Assembly (NCBI GenBank): GCA_965223465.1
Contig: OZ245025.1
Location: forward strand, 2,108,001-2,172,000
From: JAAELZ01 sp965223465
Lineage (GTDB): Bacteria; Pseudomonadota; Gammaproteobacteria; Arenicellales; Poriferihabitantaceae
Direction: 5' to 3'
DNA: 64,000 bases
Shown: piece after piece, positions 25,318 to 34,437 of the stretch
How the letters are laid out: every line of letters begins with the position of its first letter
Numbering within the stretch: position 1 is the first letter of the stretch
Translations under genes and position numbers: made by a program
Notes under the pieces: model-generated
Seen by the model: only the letters and a program-made list of their open reading frames with translations
The model's database searches: none
Told to the model about the DNA's origin: nothing

Positions 25318-27537
25318 ATGTCGCAACGCATTACTTTACCCACCAAACTGCTGCGTAATCTGCTCAACCCAGTTGCGGTAATGACGGTATCCGCGTTCTT
25401 TTTAATAGCGACCTTGAGTCTTTCGATGTCTGTGCAAAACGCACCCAATCAGGGGGGCTGGTTTACCGCGTTATTGGTTGTCAATGTAGTGGGTATTGCT
25501 GTGTTATTGGCTTACTTGCTTGCAAGCTTGGCTCGTCTGGTCCGTCAGTACCGCAGGCGAGTTTTGGGTTCTCGCCTGATGGTTCGGTTTGTGATTTTAT
25601 TTGCCATATTGACCATCATTCCAATAGGGGTGGTGTACTATTTTTCCGCCCAATTTCTTGCCAAGGGCATCGATAGCTGGTTTGACGATAAAATTGAGCA
25701 GGCTCTGGATGATGCCTTACTACTGGGTCAGGGGTTTTTAGAAGCCAGCAAGCAAAGCTTGATTGACAGTGCACGCAACGATGCTGAACGCGTCACCAGA
25801 ATTCAAGACGATGCAAATATCGTTCGCTTTTTGGGTGATGTTCGACGAGAACGCGCTTATATCGAACTGGATTTGTTCGCTCAAAATGGCCAAGCAATCG
25901 CCTCAAGCAATATCGATGCTATTAGCCTATTTCCGGATACCCCCAACAAAAACGACATGAATAAAGCGTTGGAGGGGGAGGTTGTAGTGAAGTTAGAACC
26001 CATGCCAGATGGTGCATTACAATATCGAGTGTTGCACCCAGTATTTAGCAGTCAATTCAATCAACCACCGCGTGTATTACAGATAATCCAGCCTCTGCCA
26101 CTACGTTATTCGCGTCTCGGCAATAGCCTTGAGCAAGCTTCCAGCGAATATAACCGAATGAGCTATTTGAGGCGTCCCTTAAAGCTGAGCTTTCTACTAA
26201 CGCTTTCGTTGATCACTTTAATGACCACCTTGATATCAATTTGGCTTGCGCTGTACGCTTCGCGTCGGCTGGTTGCGCCAATAAATGATCTGGCATTCGG
26301 TACACGTGCGGTTGCAGCGGGTGATTATGGGACCCAACTTCCGGTCAAAAGCGAGGATGAGCTCGGGCTGTTGGTGGGGTCATTCAATAGTATGATTACC
26401 CAGGTGCGTCGGGCCCAGAACTTAGCAGATGCCAATCATCACAAAGAACAAAACCAACGAGCTTATTTGCAATCCGTCCTCAGCAATCTTTCTTCTGGCG
26501 TGCTAACGTTTAGTCAAGAACAGGGCTTACAAACCCACAATACCCGAGCATCAGCGATACTAGGGGTTGATCTGGCACAGTGTAAGGATGTAAAAGTAGA
26601 TACATTATGTACCCAACACCCCCACCTGATTGAACTTTGCCAACATTTAAGCGACGTGATGGCACAGGGGCTCACTGGTGAACAGGAAATTAGCCTGGAT
26701 TCGGGCCGGGGGAAGCAACTTTTAATGGTGCGAACATCGACATTATCGGTAGATAATGACGTCGCCAGCGGTTGGGTGGTGGTATTTGATGATGTAACCA
26801 ATCTAGTACACGCCGAACGCGATGCGGCCTGGGGTGAGGTCGCCAGACGCCTGGCTCATGAAATTAAAAACCCACTAACGCCTATCGGCTTATCTGCTGA
26901 GCGCATTAGACGAAAATACCTAAGCAGCTTACCCGAAACAGAACGTGAGGCACTAGATCGTTCAACCCGAACAATTGCCGAACAGGTGCAAACCCTTAAG
27001 CGTATGGTCGATGCTTTTTCGAACTATGCGAAGTCTGAACGATTGGAACTGCAGGAAGTAGATATTAACCAGCTGATAGGAGATGTGATTGAGCTTTACC
27101 AGCAACTGGACAAACCCATTGATTTTAAACTTGAACTAGACAACGAACTTAAACGCATATCGCTTGACTATGATGGCATCCGACAAATTCTTAACAATAT
27201 TATCGGCAATGCGCGCGATGCATTGCAATCAGCGAGTAAACCATATATTAAAATAAGTACTTTATCCGAAACTCAACGAGAACAAGCGGGAGTGAGCATC
27301 ATCGTAGAAGACAACGGTTCTGGGTTTGATGAGGGTATCATTGACCAGGTTTTTGAGCCGTATGCCACCACCAAGGTTGAAGGAACAGGTTTAGGTATGG
27401 CGATCGTAAAACGTATCACCCAGGCGCATGGCGGCTTTGTCATCGTAAGCAACCATGATGCGGGCGGCCAAGTCAAAGTATGGTTACCCGCAGGCGATTC
27501 AAGCGTAAAGATCTTAGAAAACAATCCAGCAATATGA
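25318..27537 (+). CDS. ntrY: NtrY-like sensor histidine kinase
   Basis: This 739-residue inner-membrane kinase has two N-terminal hydrophobic segments (about 20-75), a further helix before YYFSAQFLAKGIDSWFDDKIEQ, a periplasmic or extracytoplasmic sensor region to about 285, and another membrane helix (about 290-315). A HAMP region (RRLVAPINDLAFGTRAVA), a PAS-like region (about 380-490), the HisKA box with phospho-acceptor His514 (LAHEIKNPLTPIGLS) and an HATPase domain (NIIGNARDAL, EDNGSGFD, GTGLGMAIVKRI) follow. The signal is unknown; in related bacteria NtrY/NtrX respond to nitrogen, redox or envelope state. The stop overlaps the ntrX ATG (ATGA). Confidence 0.9.
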   Translation: MSQRITLPTKLLRNLLNPVAVMTVSAFFLIATLSLSMSVQNAPNQGGWFTALLVVNVVGIAVLLAYLLASLARLVRQYRRRVLGSRLMVRFVILFAILTIIPIGVVYYFSAQFLAKGIDSWFDDKIEQALDDALLLGQGFLEASKQSLIDSARNDAERVTRIQDDANIVRFLGDVRRERAYIELDLFAQNGQAIASSNIDAISLFPDTPNKNDMNKALEGEVVVKLEPMPDGALQYRVLHPVFSSQFNQPPRVLQIIQPLPLRYSRLGNSLEQASSEYNRMSYLRRPLKLSFLLTLSLITLMTTLISIWLALYASRRLVAPINDLAFGTRAVAAGDYGTQLPVKSEDELGLLVGSFNSMITQVRRAQNLADANHHKEQNQRAYLQSVLSNLSSGVLTFSQEQGLQTHNTRASAILGVDLAQCKDVKVDTLCTQHPHLIELCQHLSDVMAQGLTGEQEISLDSGRGKQLLMVRTSTLSVDNDVASGWVVVFDDVTNLVHAERDAAWGEVARRLAHEIKNPLTPIGLSAERIRRKYLSSLPETEREALDRSTRTIAEQVQTLKRMVDAFSNYAKSERLELQEVDINQLIGDVIELYQQLDKPIDFKLELDNELKRISLDYDGIRQILNNIIGNARDALQSASKPYIKISTLSETQREQAGVSIIVEDNGSGFDEGIIDQVFEPYATTKVEGTGLGMAIVKRITQAHGGFVIVSNHDAGGQVKVWLPAGDSSVKILENNPAI

Positions 27538-28913
27538 GCGCAGCCCAAATCCTCATTGTTGACGATGAACAAAGTATTCGTGATACCTTAAAAGATATTC
27601 TCGAAGACGAGGGCTTCGACATCAATACCGCAGCAAATGGTGAACTGGCTAGGGCGGCCATCCAAGCCGGTGATTTTGACTTAATTCTCCTGGATATCTG
27701 GATGCCAGACATCGATGGAATATCTTTGTTGCGTGAAATCCGTAAACAAGGGATTGAGTGCCCAGTGGTAATGATATCAGGTCATGGAACAGTTGAGACA
27801 GCAGTGGAAGCAATACAGCATGGCGCTTATGATTATTTAGAAAAACCGCTTACCACTGCCAAACTATTAGTAACCATTAATCGTGCGCTGAAAAGCAGCA
27901 AACAGGAAAAAGAAATTCTGCAGCTGAAGAACCAGTTTGAACCGGTTGCCAGATTGATTGGGAACAGCGATGCCATGGTCCAGCTAAGAGAGAAAATACA
28001 CAAAATTGGCCCTACCCAAAGCTGGGTCATGATTTATGGACCAGCGGGTAGCGGAAAAGGAGTCGTTGCAAGGGCGTTACATGCGGAGAGTACCCGCAGA
28101 GACAAACCTTTTGTTGAGGTCAGTTTAGCCGCCATTCCCACACAAAATATCGCGCGGCGTCTGTTCGGCTCTGATGAATCGAGCGCAACCCAACTGGGCT
28201 GCTTTGAACAAGCGGAAGGCGGTATCTTGTATCTGGATGAGATTGGCGACCTGGACCCAGACACCCAGGCTAAATTGCTCAGTGCTTTACAAGCGGGAAA
28301 GTTCATGCGTGTCGGTGGCCAACGGGCAATTAAAATGGATGTGCGGATTATTAGCAGCACCACTTATCCGCTGGAAAGCCTGATCAGCAAAAAAGGCATT
28401 CGCGAAGATTTATTTTATCGCCTTAATGTCATGCCGATAAAAGTACCCTCTTTGCGCACGTATCTCGATGACATCCCGGCCCTCGCGGAATTTTACACCG
28501 AACGTTTTGTACAGAACGAAAAGCTACCCTATCGCAAACTCACCACCGCTGCAATTAATCGTTTGCGCCAACATGTCTGGCCAGGCAACATTCGTGAATT
28601 GGTCAATAGCATTCAACAATTACTGATTATGGGCGGTGAAACAGCAATCAGTGCTGATGAAATAGATACTGTACTCAATAATGTCACCGATATTGCCTCA
28701 ATAAAAGATTCCGCCGATGAGCACTTGGTTGCTGATTTTATGGATATTGATTTACGCAGTGCGCGTGATGCATTCGAGAAAGCCTATTTTGAGCATCACC
28801 TAAAAGCGCTGGGCGGCAACGTATCCGCGCTTGCTAAAGCTTCCGGTTTGGAACGTACCCACTTGTATAGAAAGTTCAAAGCGCTGGACATCAATCCAAA
28901 AGATTGGAAATAA
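27534..28913 (+). CDS. ntrX: NtrX-like response regulator lacking the GAFTGA loop
   Basis: This 459-residue cytoplasmic regulator has three domains. The receiver holds Asp10/Asp11, phospho-acceptor Asp54, Ser82 and Lys104. The AAA+ domain has Walker A GPAGSGKG (169-176) and Walker B ILYLDEIGD (Asp235, Glu236). A Fis-type helix-turn-helix lies near the C terminus (VSALAKASGLERTHLYRKFK). The region that should carry the sigma-54 contact loop GAFTGA reads LFGSDESSATQLGCFEQA: the loop is missing and the segment is about five residues short. It therefore probably does not activate sigma-54 polymerase and may act as a repressor or sigma-70-type regulator. I chose the ATG overlapping the ntrY stop; the frame is open 54 bases further upstream. 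Confidence 0.9.
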   Translation: MSAAQILIVDDEQSIRDTLKDILEDEGFDINTAANGELARAAIQAGDFDLILLDIWMPDIDGISLLREIRKQGIECPVVMISGHGTVETAVEAIQHGAYDYLEKPLTTAKLLVTINRALKSSKQEKEILQLKNQFEPVARLIGNSDAMVQLREKIHKIGPTQSWVMIYGPAGSGKGVVARALHAESTRRDKPFVEVSLAAIPTQNIARRLFGSDESSATQLGCFEQAEGGILYLDEIGDLDPDTQAKLLSALQAGKFMRVGGQRAIKMDVRIISSTTYPLESLISKKGIREDLFYRLNVMPIKVPSLRTYLDDIPALAEFYTERFVQNEKLPYRKLTTAAINRLRQHVWPGNIRELVNSIQQLLIMGGETAISADEIDTVLNNVTDIASIKDSADEHLVADFMDIDLRSARDAFEKAYFEHHLKALGGNVSALAKASGLERTHLYRKFKALDINPKDWK

Positions 28914-29782
28914 CGCACCACAACAACGCTTCTGATCAAATTCACATTGTCGGTTGCGGTGATATCGGCCGTCGCTTGGCACGCTTATGCTTGGCGGCAG
29001 AAATTGCACCTATCGCCTGGGTGAGAACCGCGAAATCGTTGGCTTTATGCCAGCATTTGGGGCTCAAATCGCAAAAGGTGGATTTTGACCAACCCTTCGA
29101 TGTGCGCGCAATCAAGCAACCATCTAAAATACTATACACGGTGCCTCCACCGCCCCATGGCACAAAAGACAGCCGCCTAGGTTCATTTTTAGCGCAACTA
29201 GACTCCACCCGGTTGGATAGATTCGTTTTGATTAGCACCACTGGTGTTTACGGTGACCGTAAGGGTAAATGGGTGGATGAAACTACCTCAATCCGTCCTA
29301 AAGCAGAACGTGCTTTACGCCGCGCGAGTGCCGAACACATACTCCAAAAGTGGGCCGCTAAAGCGGGTGTTAATGCCAACATATTAAGGGTGCCAGGCAT
29401 TTACGCCAAGGACCGACTGCCCATAAAACGGCTTAAAAGTGGTGCGCCAGTGATTAAACAAGATCAAGCTCCCTGGACCAATCGAATTCATGCTGATGAT
29501 TTGGCTCATGCTTGCTTTGCCGCTTTACATGCACCTATCAGCGGGGAAGTAATCAACATCGCAGACGATTCCCCCAGCAGTATGACGGATTATTTCAGAG
29601 CAGTGGCCGATTATGCTGGCTTGCCCTACCCGCCTGAAATCAGTATGCAAGCTGCGAGGGAACAAATGAGTACAGGTATGTTGAGCTATCTGGCCGAATC
29701 CAGACGCATTCGTAACGATAAAATGAAACGCTTACTCCATATTAGGCTGCGTTACCCTAGTCTAGCGCAAGGTCTAGCCTAG
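28904..29782 (+). CDS. NAD(P)-binding SDR/epimerase-like protein (YeeZ type)
   Basis: This 292-residue protein of the extended/atypical SDR superfamily has an N-terminal dinucleotide site (IHIVGCGDIGRRLARLCL), the VLISTTGVYGDRKGKW segment, and an NRIHADDLAHACFAAL block. The usual catalytic Tyr-x-x-x-Lys is not clear, as in YeeZ-like proteins, so its chemistry is uncertain. The start is a TTG inside the end of ntrX (10-bp overlap), which suggests coupling to the two-component genes. Whether it serves nucleotide-sugar metabolism or another oxidoreduction cannot be told. Confidence 0.78.
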   Translation: MEITHHNNASDQIHIVGCGDIGRRLARLCLAAEIAPIAWVRTAKSLALCQHLGLKSQKVDFDQPFDVRAIKQPSKILYTVPPPPHGTKDSRLGSFLAQLDSTRLDRFVLISTTGVYGDRKGKWVDETTSIRPKAERALRRASAEHILQKWAAKAGVNANILRVPGIYAKDRLPIKRLKSGAPVIKQDQAPWTNRIHADDLAHACFAALHAPISGEVINIADDSPSSMTDYFRAVADYAGLPYPPEISMQAAREQMSTGMLSYLAESRRIRNDKMKRLLHIRLRYPSLAQGLA

Positions 29783-29904
29783 TCTGTGTAAAGCGTTATC
29801 ATGCACGCTATATTCACCAAACAATATTTTTAATGAATGATGCGGCGCGTAGAAAATAACTCAAGCTAAAACAACCAATATTGCCCAATGCTTTCCACTG
29901 GGAA

Positions 29905-31002
29905 TTAGCAACAGCTGCCGCCAGCTGCTGGTTCTGCTAACCCGCTAGCCGAATCTGTTCGGTCGGTTTGATACGGCAATGATAATCCGCATCCTTCGAA
30001 TATTCCAAAATGTGTTTGGGTATTCCCATAAAACTCAAAATGGGGTGCCAGTCGGCTCTCCTTGAGCATTTTATAGGTATTTCCACACACCGGGAACATT
30101 TTGCCATGTTCAATAAAATGGTGTTTGTCGAGCAAATATGCAGCACTTTGCGCAGGAATCGTTCCCTTATAAACAACCGCCTGACCGTAATCCTCACAGG
30201 CTGGTTCCAGGCCATCGATTTTCCACAAACGATAGGTCGCCGAGAAAAACCCAATATGACCGATCAATTTTTCAATTTCTTTGTTTTTTATAGTCAACGG
30301 CCGATCTTCAACCAATCTTGGGTCAGTAAATCCGCACTGTTTGGCCAGATTTTGAAAATCATTCCAGTAAAACGCCCCGGAAAGACACTCACCATACAGA
30401 ATCGGGTCATTTACTAATGCTTCAGGTACACGGCGATCTGCGTATACATCTGAGAAATAAAATTCGCCACCTGGCTTTAAAACCCGAAAAACTTCTTTGA
30501 GGACTGCCTGCTTGTCCGTCGATAAATTGATCACGCAGTTGGAGATGACAATATCAAAGCTATTATCGGCTAAATCTAACTCGTCCAGCTTCTCGATATA
30601 ACCTTTTTTAAATTCTACGTTTGAAACGGTATAGCCAAACTTCTCGCGGTGCCACTCAATATGAGCATTTGCTACTTCCAGTTGTGCATCGGTCATATCA
30701 ACGCCCACGACATACCCATTTTCTCCTACTAGCTGGGCGAGTAAATAGCAATCCCGGCCGGATCCCGAACCCAAATCGAGAATACGCATTCCTTCCAACA
30801 CATCAGGCGCTACTAGACCGCAACCATAGTATTTAGCCGCCACCTCTTCATGAATATTCGCCATCGCTGCTTTTAGGAAGTCAGGCGTTTCAGCTGCGGT
30901 ACAACAGGCATCGGTTTTAAGATCATTGTTGGATTGTAAAAAATCACCATAGTATTGCTTAACTTGGTCAGTAATATTATTCATCGACGTGTTCTCACTC
31001 AT
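29905..31002 (-). CDS. arsM: arsenite methyltransferase
   Basis: This SAM-dependent enzyme methylates trivalent arsenic, giving volatile or less toxic species. From the ATG at 31000-31002 it has 365 residues; a later ATG at 30982-30984 with a GAGTGAGAA site is also possible. The frame runs further upstream but would overlap the neighbouring gene. The SAM motif ILDLGSGSGRDCYLLAQL is clear. Cysteines at 33/34, 61, 156 and 206 match the four conserved arsenic-binding cysteines of ArsM in order and nearly in spacing (28, 95 and 50 residues apart). The C terminus ends GGSCC. No arsR, arsB or arsC is beside it. Confidence 0.85.
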   Translation of the reverse strand: MSENTSMNNITDQVKQYYGDFLQSNNDLKTDACCTAAETPDFLKAAMANIHEEVAAKYYGCGLVAPDVLEGMRILDLGSGSGRDCYLLAQLVGENGYVVGVDMTDAQLEVANAHIEWHREKFGYTVSNVEFKKGYIEKLDELDLADNSFDIVISNCVINLSTDKQAVLKEVFRVLKPGGEFYFSDVYADRRVPEALVNDPILYGECLSGAFYWNDFQNLAKQCGFTDPRLVEDRPLTIKNKEIEKLIGHIGFFSATYRLWKIDGLEPACEDYGQAVVYKGTIPAQSAAYLLDKHHFIEHGKMFPVCGNTYKMLKESRLAPHFEFYGNTQTHFGIFEGCGLSLPYQTDRTDSASGLAEPAAGGSCC

Positions 31003-31046
31003 TGTATATAGGTTCGGTGTGTTGTATTGCGCTTTTTCAGTGTGCC

Positions 31047-32912
31047 TTATTTGGGGATTTCTATCATGGCAATTGCCAGGAACGAATATAAACCAAGTAA
31101 AAAAGGAATACTCGCCAACAGGCTCAGCCACCAAGTACTTAGTTTTTCTTTATAAAGTACGATTAGCGTACCCAGCAAGGGTAAATACACCATTAGATAT
31201 CGACCTTGGGTCTGAAAGCTCTGTAACCAATTATTGGCGATCGCAGCCAAAGTGATACCAACCATCGCTGCTAACGTGGACAATACGGCTAAACGCGCCA
31301 TACCATCGCCTCTAATCAGAACTGTAACCACAACGTACAACAAGAACAATACGATGAATAGACTTACGATTTGGTAATGCGCATTACTGTTAAGAAATTC
31401 AGTATAGCCATATGCCCCCAAACCTGTATAAAAAGTCCGCACTGCCCAATCCATTTCGGTTAGCATCTGTTTGAGTGATACCCCTTTATCTCGTAGCAAA
31501 ATGGTGGGATGGGTTTCAGGCAACGGGGTTGAGGGTTTGTATGCCAATTCAGCGGTAATATCCTGGCAGGCATGGATTCTCTCCGCTAGTTCAAAATCAT
31601 TGATTGCGTGACGCGATATTTCCCAGCTTAAAAACATACCCGTGCCTAGCACCAATGCTAATATTATGGGCACAGTAAACTGCATCTCGGGCCAGTGTCG
31701 ATTCAGTATCCACCATGACGCCGCGAGCATTGCTAACAATATGGGGTAAAACATATAGTTAAGCTTCAGCCAAAACTGCATTGCCACAAGCAAGCTCAAT
31801 CCAAGCACCCAAATAGCATATCCCGGAGGTCGCTCACCGCGTAATAAGCGACGCAATATGCTATGCGGTATGCAGACTTGATAGGCGGTCACACACACCA
31901 CAAAAAGTGACAGTGCGTCTGAATTGTAGTAACTAAAAAGATACCAGGCTTGGGGGGTCAACAGAAGCGGTAAAAACAAAAATCGCACGCTTACCAGGCG
32001 CCATGTAATCAGTACCAAAATAAAGAAAAAAGTAACGTTTATTAAACGTAGCTTTAGATAATTTGGTGCAGGAATAAAATCCACCACCTGTAAATAACGC
32101 CCAGCAAGATAATAGGCAATTTCTCGTTTATCTAATCTTGATACTCCATATTTGGAGTAAGTAAAGCGAGTGTCATCTGCGCAAACCTCTGGCGGAACGT
32201 AATGCTCCGCGTAGTACAGCGCGTTGTCGATGTGCGTTCCTTCATCAGGATGCGTATTGATATTGCTGACCAGCGCCATCACCAATACTATACAACCAAT
32301 GAAAAAGAAACTTGGTGGCACCCAGCGTAAATCATTTACTAAGCGAGGAAACTGGATTACCAACGTAAAGACCAGTAGTGCTAATAAAAAAGACTGCGTT
32401 ATTCTCAGTAACGGCTCAGGTTGAATGGTGATATTAGGAAGCTCAACATCAAAACCCGCATCATTACCAGTCGATATAAGCTCTAAAGTATGCCCCAGCG
32501 CCAGAACATCGACCTGTTCATTCGGTATAAATTTAGAAAATTGAAGGTTGTCCCTGCCACCAAAAATGATGGAGTTTGCGTAGAGGTGATGTAAACTGAT
32601 TTTACGCAGATGTGTATTTACCTCCGCATGCTCACTCGGATCTACTCGAAATTTCACGATTGAAGCCAAGGGGACAGGAAGGATTAGAATATGCCGTTCT
32701 TTGCGCGCATTCACCCTGACTGAGGCCGAATTTGTTTCTGTCCAACCGTGATCTGCAGCGGTTTGCCAGTATATTTTAAAAGGCGTTGCGTATGAGCTGC
32801 TTAGATGGACCCGTACAAATGTATACCCGGCCAGTTTCTGAATAGCGAAAAAACACACGACCAGCAGCAGAGCAAAACCCAGCCAATGACGCATGCTCGT
32901 GAAAATATGCAT
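31047..32912 (-). CDS. large DUF2142-like polytopic membrane protein
   Basis: This 621-residue inner-membrane protein has an N-terminal membrane helix (about residues 8-27), a soluble extracytoplasmic domain of about 130 residues with beta strands, then roughly ten hydrophobic segments to the end. The loop motif NTHPDEGTHIDNALYYAEHY is characteristic of the DUF2142 family, whose members look like GT-C type glycosyltransferases and occur in polysaccharide clusters. No catalytic assignment is possible by eye. It lies just upstream of arsM on the same strand but probably belongs functionally with the polysaccharide genes that diverge from it at 33260. Confidence 0.75.
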   Translation of the reverse strand: MHIFTSMRHWLGFALLLVVCFFAIQKLAGYTFVRVHLSSSYATPFKIYWQTAADHGWTETNSASVRVNARKERHILILPVPLASIVKFRVDPSEHAEVNTHLRKISLHHLYANSIIFGGRDNLQFSKFIPNEQVDVLALGHTLELISTGNDAGFDVELPNITIQPEPLLRITQSFLLALLVFTLVIQFPRLVNDLRWVPPSFFFIGCIVLVMALVSNINTHPDEGTHIDNALYYAEHYVPPEVCADDTRFTYSKYGVSRLDKREIAYYLAGRYLQVVDFIPAPNYLKLRLINVTFFFILVLITWRLVSVRFLFLPLLLTPQAWYLFSYYNSDALSLFVVCVTAYQVCIPHSILRRLLRGERPPGYAIWVLGLSLLVAMQFWLKLNYMFYPILLAMLAASWWILNRHWPEMQFTVPIILALVLGTGMFLSWEISRHAINDFELAERIHACQDITAELAYKPSTPLPETHPTILLRDKGVSLKQMLTEMDWAVRTFYTGLGAYGYTEFLNSNAHYQIVSLFIVLFLLYVVVTVLIRGDGMARLAVLSTLAAMVGITLAAIANNWLQSFQTQGRYLMVYLPLLGTLIVLYKEKLSTWWLSLLASIPFLLGLYSFLAIAMIEIPK

Positions 32913-33259
32913 AAATTTAAAGTGGAATTACTACAAACTCACGCGATTGTATCAGCTGGCTACACTCAACCATACAATTAGGTATAAATCTTTGAATTGC
33001 TGCAACGCGGGATTTAAGTTGTAGGGTAAATGCTACCAATGCGGTAGAATTACAGGGCATTTTCTATGTAAGAATCTCTTTAAACTCCGGAAACACCCTT
33101 TCGAAATTAGACGGCTTCACCCAAAACTTCTTTACGCTAAATCATTTGCTAAGCACTAAATTCCGGACACAACAACCACATGAAATGTATTGGGAAAAAC
33201 ATTATACTTGCCGCCCACTAAATTGTAGTGTGAATATAATAATCTCAAGGTCTTAAGTA
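32913..33259. other. divergent intergenic region
   Basis: This 347-bp region lies between the DUF2142-like gene and the epimerase gene. It holds no gene. An imperfect inverted repeat (GTAA...CTACC, then GGTAG...TTAC) spans 33026-33053. A TATAAT at 33235-33240 lies about 20 bases before the epimerase ATG but has no good -35. Confidence 0.5.
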
Positions 33260-34252
33260 ATGCGAATTGTGGTAACAGGTGGAACAGGATTCACCGGAAA
33301 AGCGCTGGTCAAACGCCTGCTTGATGCCGGACACAGCGTTGTCGCCCTAGACTATCAAGAGGGCCTTAAAACCGAAGAGATAAAACAGTGGGGCGGAGAG
33401 GTTATCATTGGCAGTGTAACCGACAAATCAGTCGTTGAAAATGCGCTAAAAGGTGCTGATATCGTCCAACATTTAGCAGCAGCTTTTCGTGAACTGGATG
33501 TACCCAATAGTTATTATGATGAAGTAAATGTTGGCGGCACCCAAAACGTGCTTCAAGCCGCCGAAAAGGAAGGCGTTAAAAAATTTATATATTGCTCGAC
33601 CTGCGGTGTTCACGGCAATGTTGACAACCCACCCGCCGACGAAAATGCACCTATACAGGCAGCGGATTATTACCAAAAAACAAAGTATCTAGCCGAACCG
33701 ATTGTCCAGGAGTACTTTGATCGAGGCATGAAAACGGTCATTTTACGACCAACCGCCTTGTATGGACCGGGCGATAAAGAACGTTTCGGCATGATTTTTA
33801 AACGGGTTAACAAGGGCATGTTTCCAATATTCGGTGATGGCAAAGCGCTTTATCATCCCGTCTATGTTGAGAACTATGTCGATGCCTCTATCCTGGTACA
33901 ATCACCAGATGTCGGTGACGGCCAAGCTTACCTTATTGCGGATGAAGAATATCTCACCATAGAAGAACTAGCGAAGAAGATTGCCCAGGCCATGGATATG
34001 CAAGACAAAGTTAAAATGCCACATTTTCCGCTAATGCCACTGCGTATTGCGGGACACCTTACAGAATGGGCCTGTAAACCATTTGGAATTGCACCCCCGA
34101 TATTTCCAAGAAGAGTGGACTGGTATCGCCAAAACCGTGCATTTGATATTAGCAAGGCCAAAAGTGAAATTGGTTACCAACCCAAAGTCGGTTTAGACGA
34201 AGGCCTTACGCTCACCTATAAGTGGTATTTGCAGGAAAACTACCTGTCATAA
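33260..34252 (+). CDS. NAD-dependent epimerase/dehydratase (extended SDR)
   Basis: This 330-residue cytoplasmic enzyme has the SDR nucleotide site VTGGTGFTGKALVKRLL, the conserved serine region IYCSTCGVHGN and the catalytic YYQKTKYLAE (Tyr-x-x-x-Lys), followed by LRPTALYGPGDKERFG, all typical of nucleotide-sugar epimerases and dehydratases. The active site has Cys-Gly in place of the more usual Ser-Ser-Val/Ala triad context. The substrate is unknown. It opens a plus-strand set of envelope polysaccharide genes. The ATG has a modest AAGG site upstream. Confidence 0.85.
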   Translation: MRIVVTGGTGFTGKALVKRLLDAGHSVVALDYQEGLKTEEIKQWGGEVIIGSVTDKSVVENALKGADIVQHLAAAFRELDVPNSYYDEVNVGGTQNVLQAAEKEGVKKFIYCSTCGVHGNVDNPPADENAPIQAADYYQKTKYLAEPIVQEYFDRGMKTVILRPTALYGPGDKERFGMIFKRVNKGMFPIFGDGKALYHPVYVENYVDASILVQSPDVGDGQAYLIADEEYLTIEELAKKIAQAMDMQDKVKMPHFPLMPLRIAGHLTEWACKPFGIAPPIFPRRVDWYRQNRAFDISKAKSEIGYQPKVGLDEGLTLTYKWYLQENYLS

Positions 34253-34437
34253 ACCCTGGCTTCTATGTAATTATGGGTACCGGCGTTGGGGACAAAGTCG
34301 ATTTCTAAATTAAGTGCTAGGGATAAAAATCGAACGCACTAGCATGGTTCAGCCATAAATTATTGAATAGTTGATTACCTAGCGCACGTGGTATATTTGC
34401 GCCCCCCAAGCCCTTATCGTTCTATTAACACCAACTC

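Noticed and set aside
29905..31134. 409-residue start for arsM
   Set aside because: The extension overlaps the 3' end of the DUF2142-like gene and has no counterpart in ArsM; the ATG at 31002 keeps the conserved cysteine numbering.
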